DNA of 64,000 bases from Nitrosomonas sp. Nm166. Lineage in GTDB: Bacteria > Pseudomonadota > Gammaproteobacteria > Burkholderiales > Nitrosomonadaceae. Position numbers and translations under genes: made by a program. Below the pieces are notes generated by a model. The model worked only from the letters and a program-made list of their open reading frames with translations, made no database searches and had not been told where the DNA came from. Shown here piece by piece: positions 10,038 to 19,776 of this stretch. The stretch lies in assembly GCF_900112825.1 (NCBI RefSeq), contig NZ_FONE01000003.1:1-64000 (forward strand), given 5' to 3'. How positions within the stretch are numbered: position 1 is the stretch's first letter; each line of letters opens with the position of its first letter.

Positions 10038-10424
10038 ATGATTCAAATACTTAAACCGATTGTTTCTTTCTTGATGTTTCTGATTGTATTGTTTTTTATT
10101 AGCACCATCTTATCGATCACGACCAGCTATCCCATGTGGCTTTGTGCCGTTTTCTCACTGGCCTGCGCATTATTGGCAGGCTGGTTTGCGTGGAAACTGG
10201 TTTCCGGGGAAAGAACGGGTGCGGGTGTCGCAGTCATCAGCGGTGCATTAATACTCGGCGGATTATTTTTTATCATTGGTTTTTTAGGACCCATGGCTTT
10301 TGCCAAAGATACCAGTCAAGGCCCTTTGATCGGAATATTTATTGCAACGCCATTAGGTGTTGTGATGGGAGCAATCGGCGGTTATCTGTATGCTTCCAGG
10401 CAGAATGTAAATCCGGACGATTAA
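10038..10424 (+). CDS. Small four-helix membrane protein, unknown function
   Basis: A 128-residue protein with four clear hydrophobic segments (about 6-30, 33-52, 60-85 and 97-120) and a short polar C-terminus (SRQNVNPDD). No domain was recognised. The ATG at 10038 follows the stretch ACGGAAGTGCATTGCA, giving a plausible ribosome binding site. alkB follows within 26 bases, so the two are probably co-transcribed, but nothing in the sequence ties this protein to DNA repair. Confidence 0.7.
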   Translation: MIQILKPIVSFLMFLIVLFFISTILSITTSYPMWLCAVFSLACALLAGWFAWKLVSGERTGAGVAVISGALILGGLFFIIGFLGPMAFAKDTSQGPLIGIFIATPLGVVMGAIGGYLYASRQNVNPDD

Positions 10425-10449
10425 TGGATTGGTTAAAGGGAGGCTCGCT

Positions 10450-11097
10450 GTGCATTTATTCGACGAAGCGGAACTGTCTCAGACAGGGCGCGAAGAATTA
10501 TGCCCTGGTGCGATTGTATTACGTGGTTTCGCACTCGCTGGTGCAACAACGCTTTTGGAGGCACTGGGCCATATCATCATTACAGCGCCATTTCGCCACA
10601 TGGTGACACCAGGCGGATTCCGTATGTCTGTTGCGATGACCAATTGTGGCTCCTATGGCTGGGTAACCGATCACACCGGTTATCGTTATGACGCGACCGA
10701 TCCTGAAAGCGGCCAACCGTGGCCGAAAATGCCCGGTGTGTTTCTGAAACTGGCACAGGATGCTGCAGCCAGTGCCGGTTTTGAAGATTTTACGCCGGAT
10801 GCCTGCCTTATCAATCGGTATGCTTCAGGTACACGGCTGTCCTTGCATCAGGACAAGAACGAACGCGATTTGAACGCACCGATCGTGTCCGTTTCGCTCG
10901 GCGTTCCTGTCATTTTCCTATGGGGCGGCTTGCGCCGCGAAGTTAGGCCTTCACGAGTGCCCTTGTTGCATGGGGATGTAATGGTATGGGGCGGCCCGGC
11001 GAGACTCCGCTACCATGGCATCTTGCCGGTCAAGCAAGAATATCATCCGTTAACCGGTTCGCATCGGATTAATCTGACATTTCGCAAAGTAGCTTGA
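10450..11097 (+). CDS. alkB: DNA/RNA alkylation repair dioxygenase AlkB
   Basis: An Fe(II)/2-oxoglutarate dioxygenase that removes methyl groups from 1-methyladenine and 3-methylcytosine in nucleic acids. From the GTG start the protein has 215 residues. The iron ligands are His133 and Asp135 (SLHQDKNE) and His189 (RYHGI); the 2-oxoglutarate-binding arginines lie in HRINLTFR. PFRHMVTPGGFRMSVAMTNCG matches the nucleotide-recognition lid of E. coli AlkB closely. The GTG at 10450 was chosen because GGGAGG lies six bases upstream and the product then aligns with the E. coli N-terminus (LFxxAE); a TTG further upstream at 10429 is less likely. Confidence 0.93.
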   Translation: MHLFDEAELSQTGREELCPGAIVLRGFALAGATTLLEALGHIIITAPFRHMVTPGGFRMSVAMTNCGSYGWVTDHTGYRYDATDPESGQPWPKMPGVFLKLAQDAAASAGFEDFTPDACLINRYASGTRLSLHQDKNERDLNAPIVSVSLGVPVIFLWGGLRREVRPSRVPLLHGDVMVWGGPARLRYHGILPVKQEYHPLTGSHRINLTFRKVA

Positions 11098-11207
11098 TAG
11101 AAGATAGGTTGATAAAAATATTAGCAATGCGTGTAATATTGAACGATCAGAATCTTAGTTGAAGGGCCTCGTCTGATTTTTAAGAATTTTTTTATGCATT
11201 TCAAGAT

Positions 11208-12731
11208 GTGCAAAAAGGAAATGGCATGTGGCTCCATTTAACATTTTCTCACTGGCTGGGCATAGTCGACTGGGTGGCGCAGCGTAAAGCGCTAGGCGTC
11301 AGTGCGCATGCTATCCGCTCCAGTAAGCGATCCAGTAAGAAATTTTGCAACCACTGGGCTTACCGGATACTGTTAGTTTCGAGTTTGCTGGTAAGCGGTT
11401 GTGCGATGGGCCCCGATTATTTGCGGCCCCATGTTGACACTGCCGAACAGTTTCGTGTCTCCCAGACGGAAGGGCAATCCATTGCCAATCTCCCTTGGTG
11501 GGAGCTTCTGCGTGATGAGCAGCTGCAACGATTGATTAACCACGCTTTGCTCGAGAATAAGGATCTCAAGCAGGCGATAGCCAGTATTGAAGAGTTTCAG
11601 GCTCGTTCACGCATTGCGGCGATGGATTTTGTACCCAATATGCAGATCAACGCCAATGCGCCAGTGTTCGGCACGCTCGGCGGATTCCAGGTTCCTGGCT
11701 TTCCAACACCTTTTAATTATTTCGGACAAACTACCCTGAATTGGGAAATTGATGTCTGGGGCAGAATTCGCCGCTCCAATCAAGCCGCCTGGGCTGACTT
11801 GATGGCGCGTGAGGAAAACCGCCGGGCCATCATTCTGTCGCTGATCAGTGCTGTGGCGCAATCCTATTTTGACCTTTTGCAATTTGATATCCAGCGGGAT
11901 ATTGCGCATCGTGCATTAGCTTCATGGGAAGAATCAGTCGCCATTTCGCAAGCGCAGTTACAAGGTGGCGTGATTTCCCGCCTGGATTTGGATCAGTTTG
12001 AGGCGGAACGTGCCAATGCGGCGGCCCGGCTGGCTGAACTGGAGCGGCAAGTGGTGCAGAAGGAGAATGAGCTCAGCGTATTGTTGGGAACCAATCCGGC
12101 ATCGATCACGCGCGGGCGCCCACTGACTGAGCAATTGATTCCGCTGCAGGTGCCCGCAGGCTTGCCTTCCGAATTGTTGCAGCGGCGCCCGGATATTCTT
12201 CAGGCCGAGCAAGCCCTGGCGGCTGCTACTGCCAGAATCGGCGTGGCTAAGGCAGCGCGGTTTCCCAAATTTTCGATTACCGGTTTTCTCGGTGTGGCCA
12301 GCCCGGCTTTATCCAATCTTTTGTTATCGGGCAGCGAGTTTGGGGTGGGCGGGCTAGGCCTGGCAGGTCCACTGCTGAATGCGCAAAGCTTAGGGTTCGA
12401 GCAACGCGCTGCGGAAGCGCAAGCGCGGCAGGCGCTGGCGCAATATGAGCAAACCATTCTGGTAGCATTCAAGGAAGTGGAAGATGCATTGATAGCTATC
12501 CGTACCGTCAGCGACCAGCTCAAGGCGAAGCAACAGCAGGTCGAGGCGTTGTACTCGGCTTTAAGGGTGGCCAATCTGCGTTACGAGGGAGGTATTACCA
12601 GTTACGTGGATGTGCTGCTTGCCAAACGTAACCTGTTTGATGCCGAATTTTCTCTGAGCGCTGCGCATCGCTTCCATCTGGTGTCCGTCGTTCAACTCTA
12701 CAAGGCGTTAGGTGGGGGGTGGATGCCGTAA
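11208..12731 (+). CDS. RND efflux outer-membrane lipoprotein (NodT family)
   Basis: The outer-membrane channel of a tripartite drug or metabolite pump. Two outer-membrane-efflux-protein repeats follow a lipoprotein signal with lipobox LVSGC and the family opening MGPDYLRPHVD. Other hallmarks are LPWWELLRDEQL, NWEIDVWGRIRRSNQ and GLPSELLQRRPDILQAEQ. The start is unclear: the frame extends 50 to 60 residues ahead of the lipobox, longer than usual, and an internal GTG near 11274 is possible. It is the first gene of a co-directional set continuing with an FMN reductase, a membrane-fusion protein and an RND pump. Confidence 0.9.
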   Translation: MQKGNGMWLHLTFSHWLGIVDWVAQRKALGVSAHAIRSSKRSSKKFCNHWAYRILLVSSLLVSGCAMGPDYLRPHVDTAEQFRVSQTEGQSIANLPWWELLRDEQLQRLINHALLENKDLKQAIASIEEFQARSRIAAMDFVPNMQINANAPVFGTLGGFQVPGFPTPFNYFGQTTLNWEIDVWGRIRRSNQAAWADLMAREENRRAIILSLISAVAQSYFDLLQFDIQRDIAHRALASWEESVAISQAQLQGGVISRLDLDQFEAERANAAARLAELERQVVQKENELSVLLGTNPASITRGRPLTEQLIPLQVPAGLPSELLQRRPDILQAEQALAAATARIGVAKAARFPKFSITGFLGVASPALSNLLLSGSEFGVGGLGLAGPLLNAQSLGFEQRAAEAQARQALAQYEQTILVAFKEVEDALIAIRTVSDQLKAKQQQVEALYSALRVANLRYEGGITSYVDVLLAKRNLFDAEFSLSAAHRFHLVSVVQLYKALGGGWMP

Positions 12732-12843
12732 CTGATTGCTGCTTTTGTCAATTACTACAGCTACCTGTAGGTAGAAAAAACAACAATCAGGGTGATAAGT
12801 AAAGCTATACTGAATCAAAATACGATACTTATAGGAGATCATC

Positions 12844-13395
12844 ATGAGCCAATATCAAATTGCTGTAATCGTCGGCAGCCTTCGCAAGGATTCATATAAT
12901 CGCAAGTTAGCTAACGCGCTCGTGAAACTGGCGCCGCCCGAGTTTTCGTTCAAACACATGCAGATCGGCGATTTACCGCTCTACAACCAGGACGACGATG
13001 CGAATCCGGCCGAACCGGTGAAGCGATTGAAAGCTGAAATCGTGGCATCGCAAGGTCTTTTATTTGTCACGCCGGAATACAATCGCTCTATACCTGGCGT
13101 ACTCAAAAATGCAATTGATCATGCTTCCCGGCCGTATGGACAAAGCGCGTGGGCAGACAAACCGGCCGGGATCATAGGCATCTCACCGGGCGCTGCGGGT
13201 ACAGCGATGGCGCAGCAGCATTTGCGCAATATGCTGGCTTATCTGGATGTACCAACCATGGGGCAGCCTGAAGCGTTTATTCAGGCAAAAGACGAATTGT
13301 TCGATGCCGACGGCAATATCGGTGCAGCTAGCAAGAATTTTCTGCAAAAGTGGATGGATCGGTATGTTGTCTGGATAGGCAGACACGCTGGCTGA
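12844..13395 (+). CDS. NADPH-dependent FMN reductase (chromate/quinone reductase type)
   Basis: A 183-residue flavodoxin-fold reductase. The N-terminal phosphate-binding loop GSLRKDSYNRKLA and the motif TPEYNRSIPGVLKNAIDHASRP are typical of the ChrR/YieF group, which reduces quinones and chromate with NAD(P)H through FMN. AGGAGA seven to twelve bases ahead of the ATG gives a strong ribosome binding site. The gene sits between the outer-membrane channel and the adaptor gene of an RND pump, an unusual place. The pump and reductase may answer the same redox-active compound; that is inference. Confidence 0.9.
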   Translation: MSQYQIAVIVGSLRKDSYNRKLANALVKLAPPEFSFKHMQIGDLPLYNQDDDANPAEPVKRLKAEIVASQGLLFVTPEYNRSIPGVLKNAIDHASRPYGQSAWADKPAGIIGISPGAAGTAMAQQHLRNMLAYLDVPTMGQPEAFIQAKDELFDADGNIGAASKNFLQKWMDRYVVWIGRHAG

Positions 13396-13439
13396 TACAT
13401 GATGCTGTATACCTGTGAATCAATGAAGTAATGGAATAA

Positions 13440-14681
13440 ATGATTAATAACAAGCCTTACTTGGTTAGACTAGCCAGGCACATCAAAATGATCATTATTG
13501 GCATGAATGCCGGGCTGTTTCTGATTCTGCTGACTGGCTGCTCGGGGAAATCGCCAACCCCTCCTTCGCCACCGCTTCCTGAAGTGGAAGTCATCACCGT
13601 AACCACGCAAATGATTCAGGATGAGCCAGAATTCATTGGGCAGACAGAAGCGTTTCGTCCGGTGGAGATTCGTTCGCAAGTCAGCGGGATCATTAAAAAG
13701 GTCTTCTTTACTGAAGGGCGCAATGTCAAAAAAGGCGATCAGCTCTACCTGATTGATCCGGTACCATTTAGAGCGATTTATCTCAGCAGCAAAGCCAGAG
13801 TAGCGCAGGCTCAGGCCCGGCTTGATCTGGCCAAGCAAGATTTGGCACGCGTGCGGCCGCTGCTTGAGCAACAAGCGGTCAGTAAAAAGAATGTGGACGA
13901 TGCGCAGGCAGAATTGCTGAGCGCTAAAGCAGCTCTGGAGGCGGCACAAAATGATCTGATTAAAGCCAAATTTGACCTGGACAATACGCTGATTACCGCG
14001 CCGGTGAATGGCCGCATTGGCCGCAGCCATTTTTATGAAGGCCGGTTGATTTCAGCTCAGACTACTTTGCTGACTACGATCGATCAGCTCGATCCGATGT
14101 ATGTCAATGTAAGCGTTCCTGAAAGCTATTTGTTGCGCCGCCGCCGTGAAATTGCCGAACATAAGGTCGAAAGGCCGGATATTTTTCAATTACGCGGCGT
14201 GATGACTTTCTCGGATGGGAGCGTGTATCCGGAGGAAGGGGTACTGGATTTCGCGGATGTTGCCTTGCGGCCTGAGACCGGTACCTTGCAGGGGCGGTTT
14301 GTATTTCCTAATCCGGAAGGAAGTTTTTCTCCCGGGCAATCGTATTTCTATCCCGGCCAGTTCGTCAAAATCCGTGTCAAGGGATACACCCGCACCAGCG
14401 CGATTTTGATTCCTCAACGTGCCGTTCAGCAGGGGCCGAGCGGCTCATTTGTGTACGTGATTGATAAGGAGCAAAGGGCGGAATCGCGACCGATCCGCGC
14501 AAGTGTTTGGCGTGGCAAAGAATGGCTGATTGAAGAGGGCCTGCATCCGGGAGAGCGCGTGGTTGTGGAAGGGTTTTATCGCATCTTGCCGGGGGTTCAG
14601 GTCAACGCCATTTCTCATCAGCAAGAAAAAAACCCCTCAGCTTCTCATGTTGAGGAATCCACCATGCAGAATGTGCCATGA
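13440..14681 (+). CDS. RND efflux periplasmic adaptor lipoprotein (AcrA/MexA family)
   Basis: A 413-residue membrane-fusion protein linking the inner-membrane pump to the outer-membrane channel. It carries a lipobox (LLTGC, Cys34), then PLPEVEVITV, the lipoyl-like half motifs (VEIRSQVSGIIKKVFFTEG and DNTLITAPVNGRIG) around a coiled-coil hairpin at about 110-185, and beta-barrel/membrane-proximal domains to about residue 380. The stop overlaps the pump start by four bases (ATGA at 14678-14681), which indicates translational coupling. Confidence 0.93.
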   Translation: MINNKPYLVRLARHIKMIIIGMNAGLFLILLTGCSGKSPTPPSPPLPEVEVITVTTQMIQDEPEFIGQTEAFRPVEIRSQVSGIIKKVFFTEGRNVKKGDQLYLIDPVPFRAIYLSSKARVAQAQARLDLAKQDLARVRPLLEQQAVSKKNVDDAQAELLSAKAALEAAQNDLIKAKFDLDNTLITAPVNGRIGRSHFYEGRLISAQTTLLTTIDQLDPMYVNVSVPESYLLRRRREIAEHKVERPDIFQLRGVMTFSDGSVYPEEGVLDFADVALRPETGTLQGRFVFPNPEGSFSPGQSYFYPGQFVKIRVKGYTRTSAILIPQRAVQQGPSGSFVYVIDKEQRAESRPIRASVWRGKEWLIEEGLHPGERVVVEGFYRILPGVQVNAISHQQEKNPSASHVEESTMQNVP

Positions 14682-17600
14682 ATTCATATTTCTTTATTGA
14701 TCGGCCTATTTTTGCGTCGGTGTTATCGATCATCATTGTCGTCGTCGGCCTGGTTGCCTTACAGAAATTACCGATTGCACAATTTCCGCAAATTACGCCT
14801 CCCATGGTGCAGATCGATGCGGATTATCCGGGCGCCAGCGCAGAAGTGGTGGCGGAAGCTGTGGCACGCCCGATCGAAGTGCAACTGCCGGGCATTGATA
14901 ACCTGCTGTACTATGAATCGACCAGTACGAACGATGGCCATATGACGATGAAACTGACGTTCGAGATTGGCACCGACGTGGATATCGCGCAGGTCCAGAC
15001 GCAAAACCGGCAACGTCTTGCCGAACCGCAACTGCCGGATGAAGTGGTACGGCAGGGCATTACTGTCAAGAAAACCTCGCCGGATCTGCTGGCGGTGATT
15101 GCGTTGAGCTCAACCGATCCCAAGCATGACACGGTTTTCCTGTCGAATTATGCGTTATTGCGAATTCTCGATAATGTCAAGCGGCTACCCGGTGTCGGGG
15201 ATGCAATTATTTTTGGCGGGCAGAACTATTCCATGCGGTTAATCCTCGATCCTATCCGCATGGCACAACTTAATATTACGCCCACTGAAATTGCGACTGT
15301 CGTGCGCGAGCAGAATCGTGATTTTCCGGCCGGCAGAATCGGCCGTGAACCTACCCCGAAAGGCACCGAACTGACTATTCCGGTGATCACACGCGGTCGC
15401 ATGAGTGAAGTCAGGGAATTCGAAGACATGATTGTGCGCGCTTATCCCGATGGTTCGATGGTGCGGATGCGGGATGTCGCGCGGGTGGAGCTGGGGGCGC
15501 AATCTTACGATTTGCAAGGCCGATGGAACGGAAAACCCAATACATTCCTGCTGACTTTTTTGGCTCCAGGTGCGAATGCGCTTGACACCGTCCGGCGCGT
15601 GCGCGAAGAAGTGGAGAAGCTCGCCAAGAGTTTTCCGGCTGGCGTATCGTACGATATTCCCTACGACACCACGGCATTCATTGATGTTTCCATCCGGGAG
15701 GTAGTAAAGACCCTCGGTGAAGCCATGTTGCTGGTGATTCTGGTTGTGTTTTTGTTTCTGCAAAGCTGGCGTGCCACGCTGATTCCAACCATTGCCGTAC
15801 CGATTTCGTTGATCGGAACACTTGCAGGTATGGAGGCGTTGGGATTTTCGATCAATACGCTGACGCTTTTTGGCATGGTTCTGGCTATCGGTATCGTGGT
15901 GGATGATGCAATTGTGGTGGTGGAGAATGTAGAGCGACATATGAGTCAGGGATTATCGCCTAAAGATGCGGCAAAGAAAGCGATGAGCGAGGTGACGGGG
16001 CCAGTGATTGCGATTGTTCTGGTGTTGGCTGCCGTGTTTGTGCCGGTGGCTTTTTTGGGGGGCATTACTGGCGAATTGTATAAGCAATTTGCCATTACCA
16101 TTGCATTGTCGGTGGCTATTTCGGGGTTTGTTGCACTGACGCTAAGTCCAGCGCTGTGCGCGTTGGTACTCAAGCCGGGTCATGGCAACCCTAATCGATT
16201 CTGGAAGCTATTTAACCGGTCGTTTGACTGGGCGCAGGCACGCTATGTTGGAACGGTCGGCATTGTCATTAAACGCTCTGCAATCGCGCTGGCTATTTTC
16301 CTGATCTTGTTATTGGTCATTGCTGGCTTGTTCAGAACCATTCCCGGAAGTTTTCTGCCGGAAGAGGATCAGGGCTATTTTATTACGGTCGTGCAATTGC
16401 CGGATGGAGCTTCACTGACGCGCACCATTGAAGTTTTGGAGAAAATTGAAGGCTACTTCCAGTCGATTCCGGCTGTTCATTCAACCGATACCCTGGCCGG
16501 TCAGAATTTTGTTTTTGGTACCCGTGGCCCCAATCAGGCAACGATGTTCATCCCATTACATCACTGGGATGATCGTAGTCATGCCAGTGAGCAGGTTCCT
16601 GGCCTTATCGCGGGCGCTTTTGAGGAATTTGCCAAAATTCCGGAGGCGTTGATTCTGGCTTTTAATGCGCCTTCGATCCCTGGCCTGGGTTCCACGGGTG
16701 GCTTCACAGCGCAATTGCAAGATCCCGGGGGTGGTAACTTTGCCGAATTTGCTGCCGTCGCTCAGGAATTTGTCGCCAAAGCAATGGAACATCCAGCCAT
16801 TGCAGTTGCCAGCACCAATTTCCGTGTCAGCGCTCCGCGGTTGTATGCTCAGGTTGACCGGGAGCGCGCGAAAGCGCTGGGTGTGCCCATTTCTGAGGTA
16901 TTCGATACCATGCAGGCTTATTTTGGCAATCTGTATGTGAATGATTTTGTGAAGTTCGGCCGTATTTATCGGGTGCAGACGGAGGCCTTGCCTGAATACC
17001 GCTCTAACCCGGACGATATCAGCAAAATCTATATACGTGCCCAGAACGGAGCAACACATTCCATGATTCCGCTGAGTTCCGTCGTGACCACCGAGTTCAA
17101 TAGCGGCCCTGATCCGGTGACTCATTTCAATGGTTTCAATTCAGCGCTCATACTGGGGGGAGCAGCACCTGGCTATAGTTCAGGGCAGGCGCTCGAAGCG
17201 CTGGAGCAAGTGGCCAATGAAATTTTGACACCGAGGGGTTATACGATCGACTGGAGTGGCATATCGCTACAAGAGCGCAAGGCGAGCGGGCAGTCCATTT
17301 TTGTGTTTGCCTTTGCCTTGCTAATGGTATTTCTGGTATTGGCCGCTTTGTACGAAAGCTGGTCTATTCCATTTGCTGTCATTCTGGCAATACCTTTCGG
17401 CGTGCTGGGTGCTTTCCTGGCTATTTGGGCACGGGATTTGGCCAATGATATTTATTTCCAGATTGGCTTGGTGACATTGATCGGATTGGCAGCTAAGAAT
17501 GCGATTCTGATCGTTGAATTTGCCAATCAGCGGCTCGCATCCGGCATGTCCTTGACTGAGGCGGCAATTGATGCAGCACGCCTTCGTTTTCGACCTATTA

Positions 17601-17788
17601 TCATGACGTCAATGGCATTTATTCTGGGTGTGCTGCCATTGGTGATGGCTTCCGGCGCAGGTGCGGCCAGCCGTCATTCCATTGGTACTGGCGTGTTTGG
17701 AGGCATGCTGGCAGCTACATTTCTGGCTATTTTCTTTGTACCCCTGTTCTTTGTGATGATCGGCAGGGTCACGCGGCGTAATAAGTGA
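14678..17788 (+). CDS. RND multidrug efflux permease (HAE1, AcrB/MexB family)
   Basis: A 1036-residue proton-driven drug exporter of the inner membrane with the expected twelve helices and two large periplasmic loops. The proton-relay residues are visible: the Asp-Asp pair in helix 4 (IGIVVDDAIVVVENVERHM) and the helix-10 lysine in GLAAKNAILIVEFANQ. Family words also include FIDRPIFASVLSIIIV, PIAQFPQITPP, FLQSWRATLIPTIAVP and GSFLPEEDQGYF. Full length, no frameshift. It is the last gene of the efflux unit. No TetR-type repressor gene lies next to the unit, so its regulation is not visible. Confidence 0.95.
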   Translation: MNSYFFIDRPIFASVLSIIIVVVGLVALQKLPIAQFPQITPPMVQIDADYPGASAEVVAEAVARPIEVQLPGIDNLLYYESTSTNDGHMTMKLTFEIGTDVDIAQVQTQNRQRLAEPQLPDEVVRQGITVKKTSPDLLAVIALSSTDPKHDTVFLSNYALLRILDNVKRLPGVGDAIIFGGQNYSMRLILDPIRMAQLNITPTEIATVVREQNRDFPAGRIGREPTPKGTELTIPVITRGRMSEVREFEDMIVRAYPDGSMVRMRDVARVELGAQSYDLQGRWNGKPNTFLLTFLAPGANALDTVRRVREEVEKLAKSFPAGVSYDIPYDTTAFIDVSIREVVKTLGEAMLLVILVVFLFLQSWRATLIPTIAVPISLIGTLAGMEALGFSINTLTLFGMVLAIGIVVDDAIVVVENVERHMSQGLSPKDAAKKAMSEVTGPVIAIVLVLAAVFVPVAFLGGITGELYKQFAITIALSVAISGFVALTLSPALCALVLKPGHGNPNRFWKLFNRSFDWAQARYVGTVGIVIKRSAIALAIFLILLLVIAGLFRTIPGSFLPEEDQGYFITVVQLPDGASLTRTIEVLEKIEGYFQSIPAVHSTDTLAGQNFVFGTRGPNQATMFIPLHHWDDRSHASEQVPGLIAGAFEEFAKIPEALILAFNAPSIPGLGSTGGFTAQLQDPGGGNFAEFAAVAQEFVAKAMEHPAIAVASTNFRVSAPRLYAQVDRERAKALGVPISEVFDTMQAYFGNLYVNDFVKFGRIYRVQTEALPEYRSNPDDISKIYIRAQNGATHSMIPLSSVVTTEFNSGPDPVTHFNGFNSALILGGAAPGYSSGQALEALEQVANEILTPRGYTIDWSGISLQERKASGQSIFVFAFALLMVFLVLAALYESWSIPFAVILAIPFGVLGAFLAIWARDLANDIYFQIGLVTLIGLAAKNAILIVEFANQRLASGMSLTEAAIDAARLRFRPIIMTSMAFILGVLPLVMASGAGAASRHSIGTGVFGGMLAATFLAIFFVPLFFVMIGRVTRRNK

Positions 17789-17815
17789 AACATTATTGAA
17801 TGCCTTTTCAGGGGA

Positions 17816-18958
17816 CTAATTACCGTAGCGTATCGAGTACAATATACCGCCGTCTCTCCTCAAAACGTACATGGTACCGCCCAAGCCCACCTGAATATCA
17901 ACTATCTGACCCATGCCAGTGGCAAAAGTAGAGTTAGTTTTAGTTGCAATATCATATCGACGGATCCAGCCAGCACACAAATCACCATAAAAATAATCCC
18001 CTACATAATCAGCTGGAAATCGATCTTTGATTGGATTATAAAATGCACTGCCGACTATTGCAGTACAGAAGGCATCAGGTTTATGTGGGTAAACTATAAT
18101 TGGATTGCGAAACTGAGGATTGCTGCCTTTCCCTTCTACAAACGGCCAGCCATAATTAGATCCTTTAATCCCGTGATTGACTTCTTCCCAGGCATCTTCT
18201 CCGACATCATTAATGTATATACGACCTGTCTCAGGTTGTACTGCAAAGTTGTAGGGGTTACGAAAACCTTTGGCCCAGATGGCTCGGTTGATACCCGTAG
18301 CAGTTTGATAAAACGGATTGTCGGCGGGGATACTGCCATCCTTATTGATGCGAAGGATTTTTCCTTTCAAATTTCCCAGAGACTGCGCATTGTCGGGATT
18401 ACCACCATCGCCTACTGCTATATAAAGCTTGCCATCGATTCCAAAACCAATTGCTCCCCCGTTATGAAATGTTGAAGTTCCCAGCGGCTGAATATCAAGT
18501 AACACATCTTCACTGCCTGGTAATACAGTATCGCCATTTGCTTTAAAACGACTCACCCGATTGTGAATAACGGGTGTTTTGCTGGTGTAATAAATATACA
18601 CCCATTGATTAACTAAAAAATCGGGATCAAAAGCAATTCCTAATAATCCCCGCTCCCCACGGCTATCAACTCGGGTTGCAATGTTTAGAAACGATTGGGA
18701 TAGCAGATTTCCTAGCTCGACAATTCGTATCCGTCCAGCTTGTTCTGTAATAAAAATACGTCCATCAGGTGCAATCGCCATACGCGTGGGATTAACCAAA
18801 TTCTGCACGACAATGGCTTGCTTAAATCCTGCCGGTACCTTGGCTTGTAACACTGCAGGCAGTAAAACCAATACCATGATAGCTATCAGCCCTAAATTGA
18901 GACAAAGTTTTTGCGCCAAGTAACTGGACATGCTGAAATGAAATTGATTAGTAGCCAT
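17816..18958 (-). CDS. PQQ-dependent sugar/sorbosone dehydrogenase family protein
   Basis: A 380-residue exported protein with a signal peptide (LGLIAIMVLVLLPAVLQA) and a six-bladed propeller of the soluble glucose/sorbosone dehydrogenase family. Family words include NPTRMAIAPDGRIFITEQAGRIRI, GLLGIAFDPDF, FHNGGAIGFGIDGKLYIAVGDGG and AIWAKGFRNPYNFA. These proteins oxidise sugars in the periplasm with pyrroloquinoline quinone, but substrate and cofactor use cannot be told from sequence. It is convergent with the RND unit, with 27 bases between stops. The gap 18959-19164 behind its start holds no gene. Confidence 0.85.
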   Translation of the reverse strand: MATNQFHFSMSSYLAQKLCLNLGLIAIMVLVLLPAVLQAKVPAGFKQAIVVQNLVNPTRMAIAPDGRIFITEQAGRIRIVELGNLLSQSFLNIATRVDSRGERGLLGIAFDPDFLVNQWVYIYYTSKTPVIHNRVSRFKANGDTVLPGSEDVLLDIQPLGTSTFHNGGAIGFGIDGKLYIAVGDGGNPDNAQSLGNLKGKILRINKDGSIPADNPFYQTATGINRAIWAKGFRNPYNFAVQPETGRIYINDVGEDAWEEVNHGIKGSNYGWPFVEGKGSNPQFRNPIIVYPHKPDAFCTAIVGSAFYNPIKDRFPADYVGDYFYGDLCAGWIRRYDIATKTNSTFATGMGQIVDIQVGLGGTMYVLRRDGGILYSIRYGN

Positions 18959-19164
18959 TTTAATAATCCTCTTAAAAGAAAATCTTGCTTTCTTTTGTTT
19001 TTCTTAAATAATTAGAAACTTGTTAATAGGCATAGTTCTGGAGTTTATGTGACAACCAGCAAATATTTATGAGGCCATTTAGTGCTGAATTTGCCGGATT
19101 TAAATTGAAATCCGATTCCTGATGAATTGGAAGCTAAAGAGTCTGATCAATGGAGACAGAATTA

Positions 19165-19776
19165 TTATTCGATCAAATCACTTTCGCGGGCAATGCGTGC
19201 AAGATCAATCAAATTGATTGCACCGGTTTTGTACATGATCTTGGATTTGTGAACCTCTACTGTGCGATGACTGATGCCCAGGCGAGATGCAACTTCCTTA
19301 TTGGAGTATCCTTGAACAACCAGTATCATTACCTCTCGTTCGCGACCAGTAAGCTTTGCCAAGCATGATTTTATCCCTCGGCTGCGAGCAATGTCACTCA
19401 TCCTCTCTTTCGCTTCAGCAAAAGCGGCGCGCACGCAAACCAAGAGCTTTTCTCGTACGACTGGTTTAGTTAGAAAATCCACTGCGCCGCCCTTAATAGC
19501 TCGAACACTCATGGGAATATCCCCGTGCCCTGTAAGAAAAATGACGGGTAATACGATCTTGCGCCAGGCAAGTTCTTCCTGGAGTCGCAGTCCATCCATT
19601 CCCGGCATTCGCACGTCGATGATAATACAGCCGAAGAAGTGTGACCGGTAGGCGCTCAGAAAAGCTTGTGCATTCTCGAAAGACTGCACACGGATGCCTG
19701 CCTGCTCGATCATCAAAGTAAGGGAGTCGCGCACTGCTGCATCGTCATCCACAATAAAAACGACTGGCTCACGCAT
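19165..19776 (-). CDS. FixJ/NarL-type response regulator
   Basis: A 203-residue transcription regulator with a receiver domain (phosphoacceptor Asp54 in IIIDVRMPGMDG, conserved Lys104 in FLTKPV) and a C-terminal LuxR-type helix-turn-helix (LTGREREVMILVVQGYSNKEVASRLGISHRTVEVHKSKI). The ATG at 19774-19776 was chosen because the protein then begins MREPVVFIVDDD, the normal receiver start; longer frames add an unrelated leader. It overlaps the kinase stop by eight bases, so it is translationally coupled. The most likely targets are the divergent SbtA cluster and the unit at 23431, which share a promoter element. Confidence 0.92.
   Translation of the reverse strand: MREPVVFIVDDDAAVRDSLTLMIEQAGIRVQSFENAQAFLSAYRSHFFGCIIIDVRMPGMDGLRLQEELAWRKIVLPVIFLTGHGDIPMSVRAIKGGAVDFLTKPVVREKLLVCVRAAFAEAKERMSDIARSRGIKSCLAKLTGREREVMILVVQGYSNKEVASRLGISHRTVEVHKSKIMYKTGAINLIDLARIARESDLIE

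Noticed and set aside
12731-12843. Possible terminator hairpin (CTACC-TGTA-GGTAG) after the outer-membrane channel gene
   Set aside because: The run that follows is A, not T, on the coding strand, and the following genes appear to belong to the same unit.
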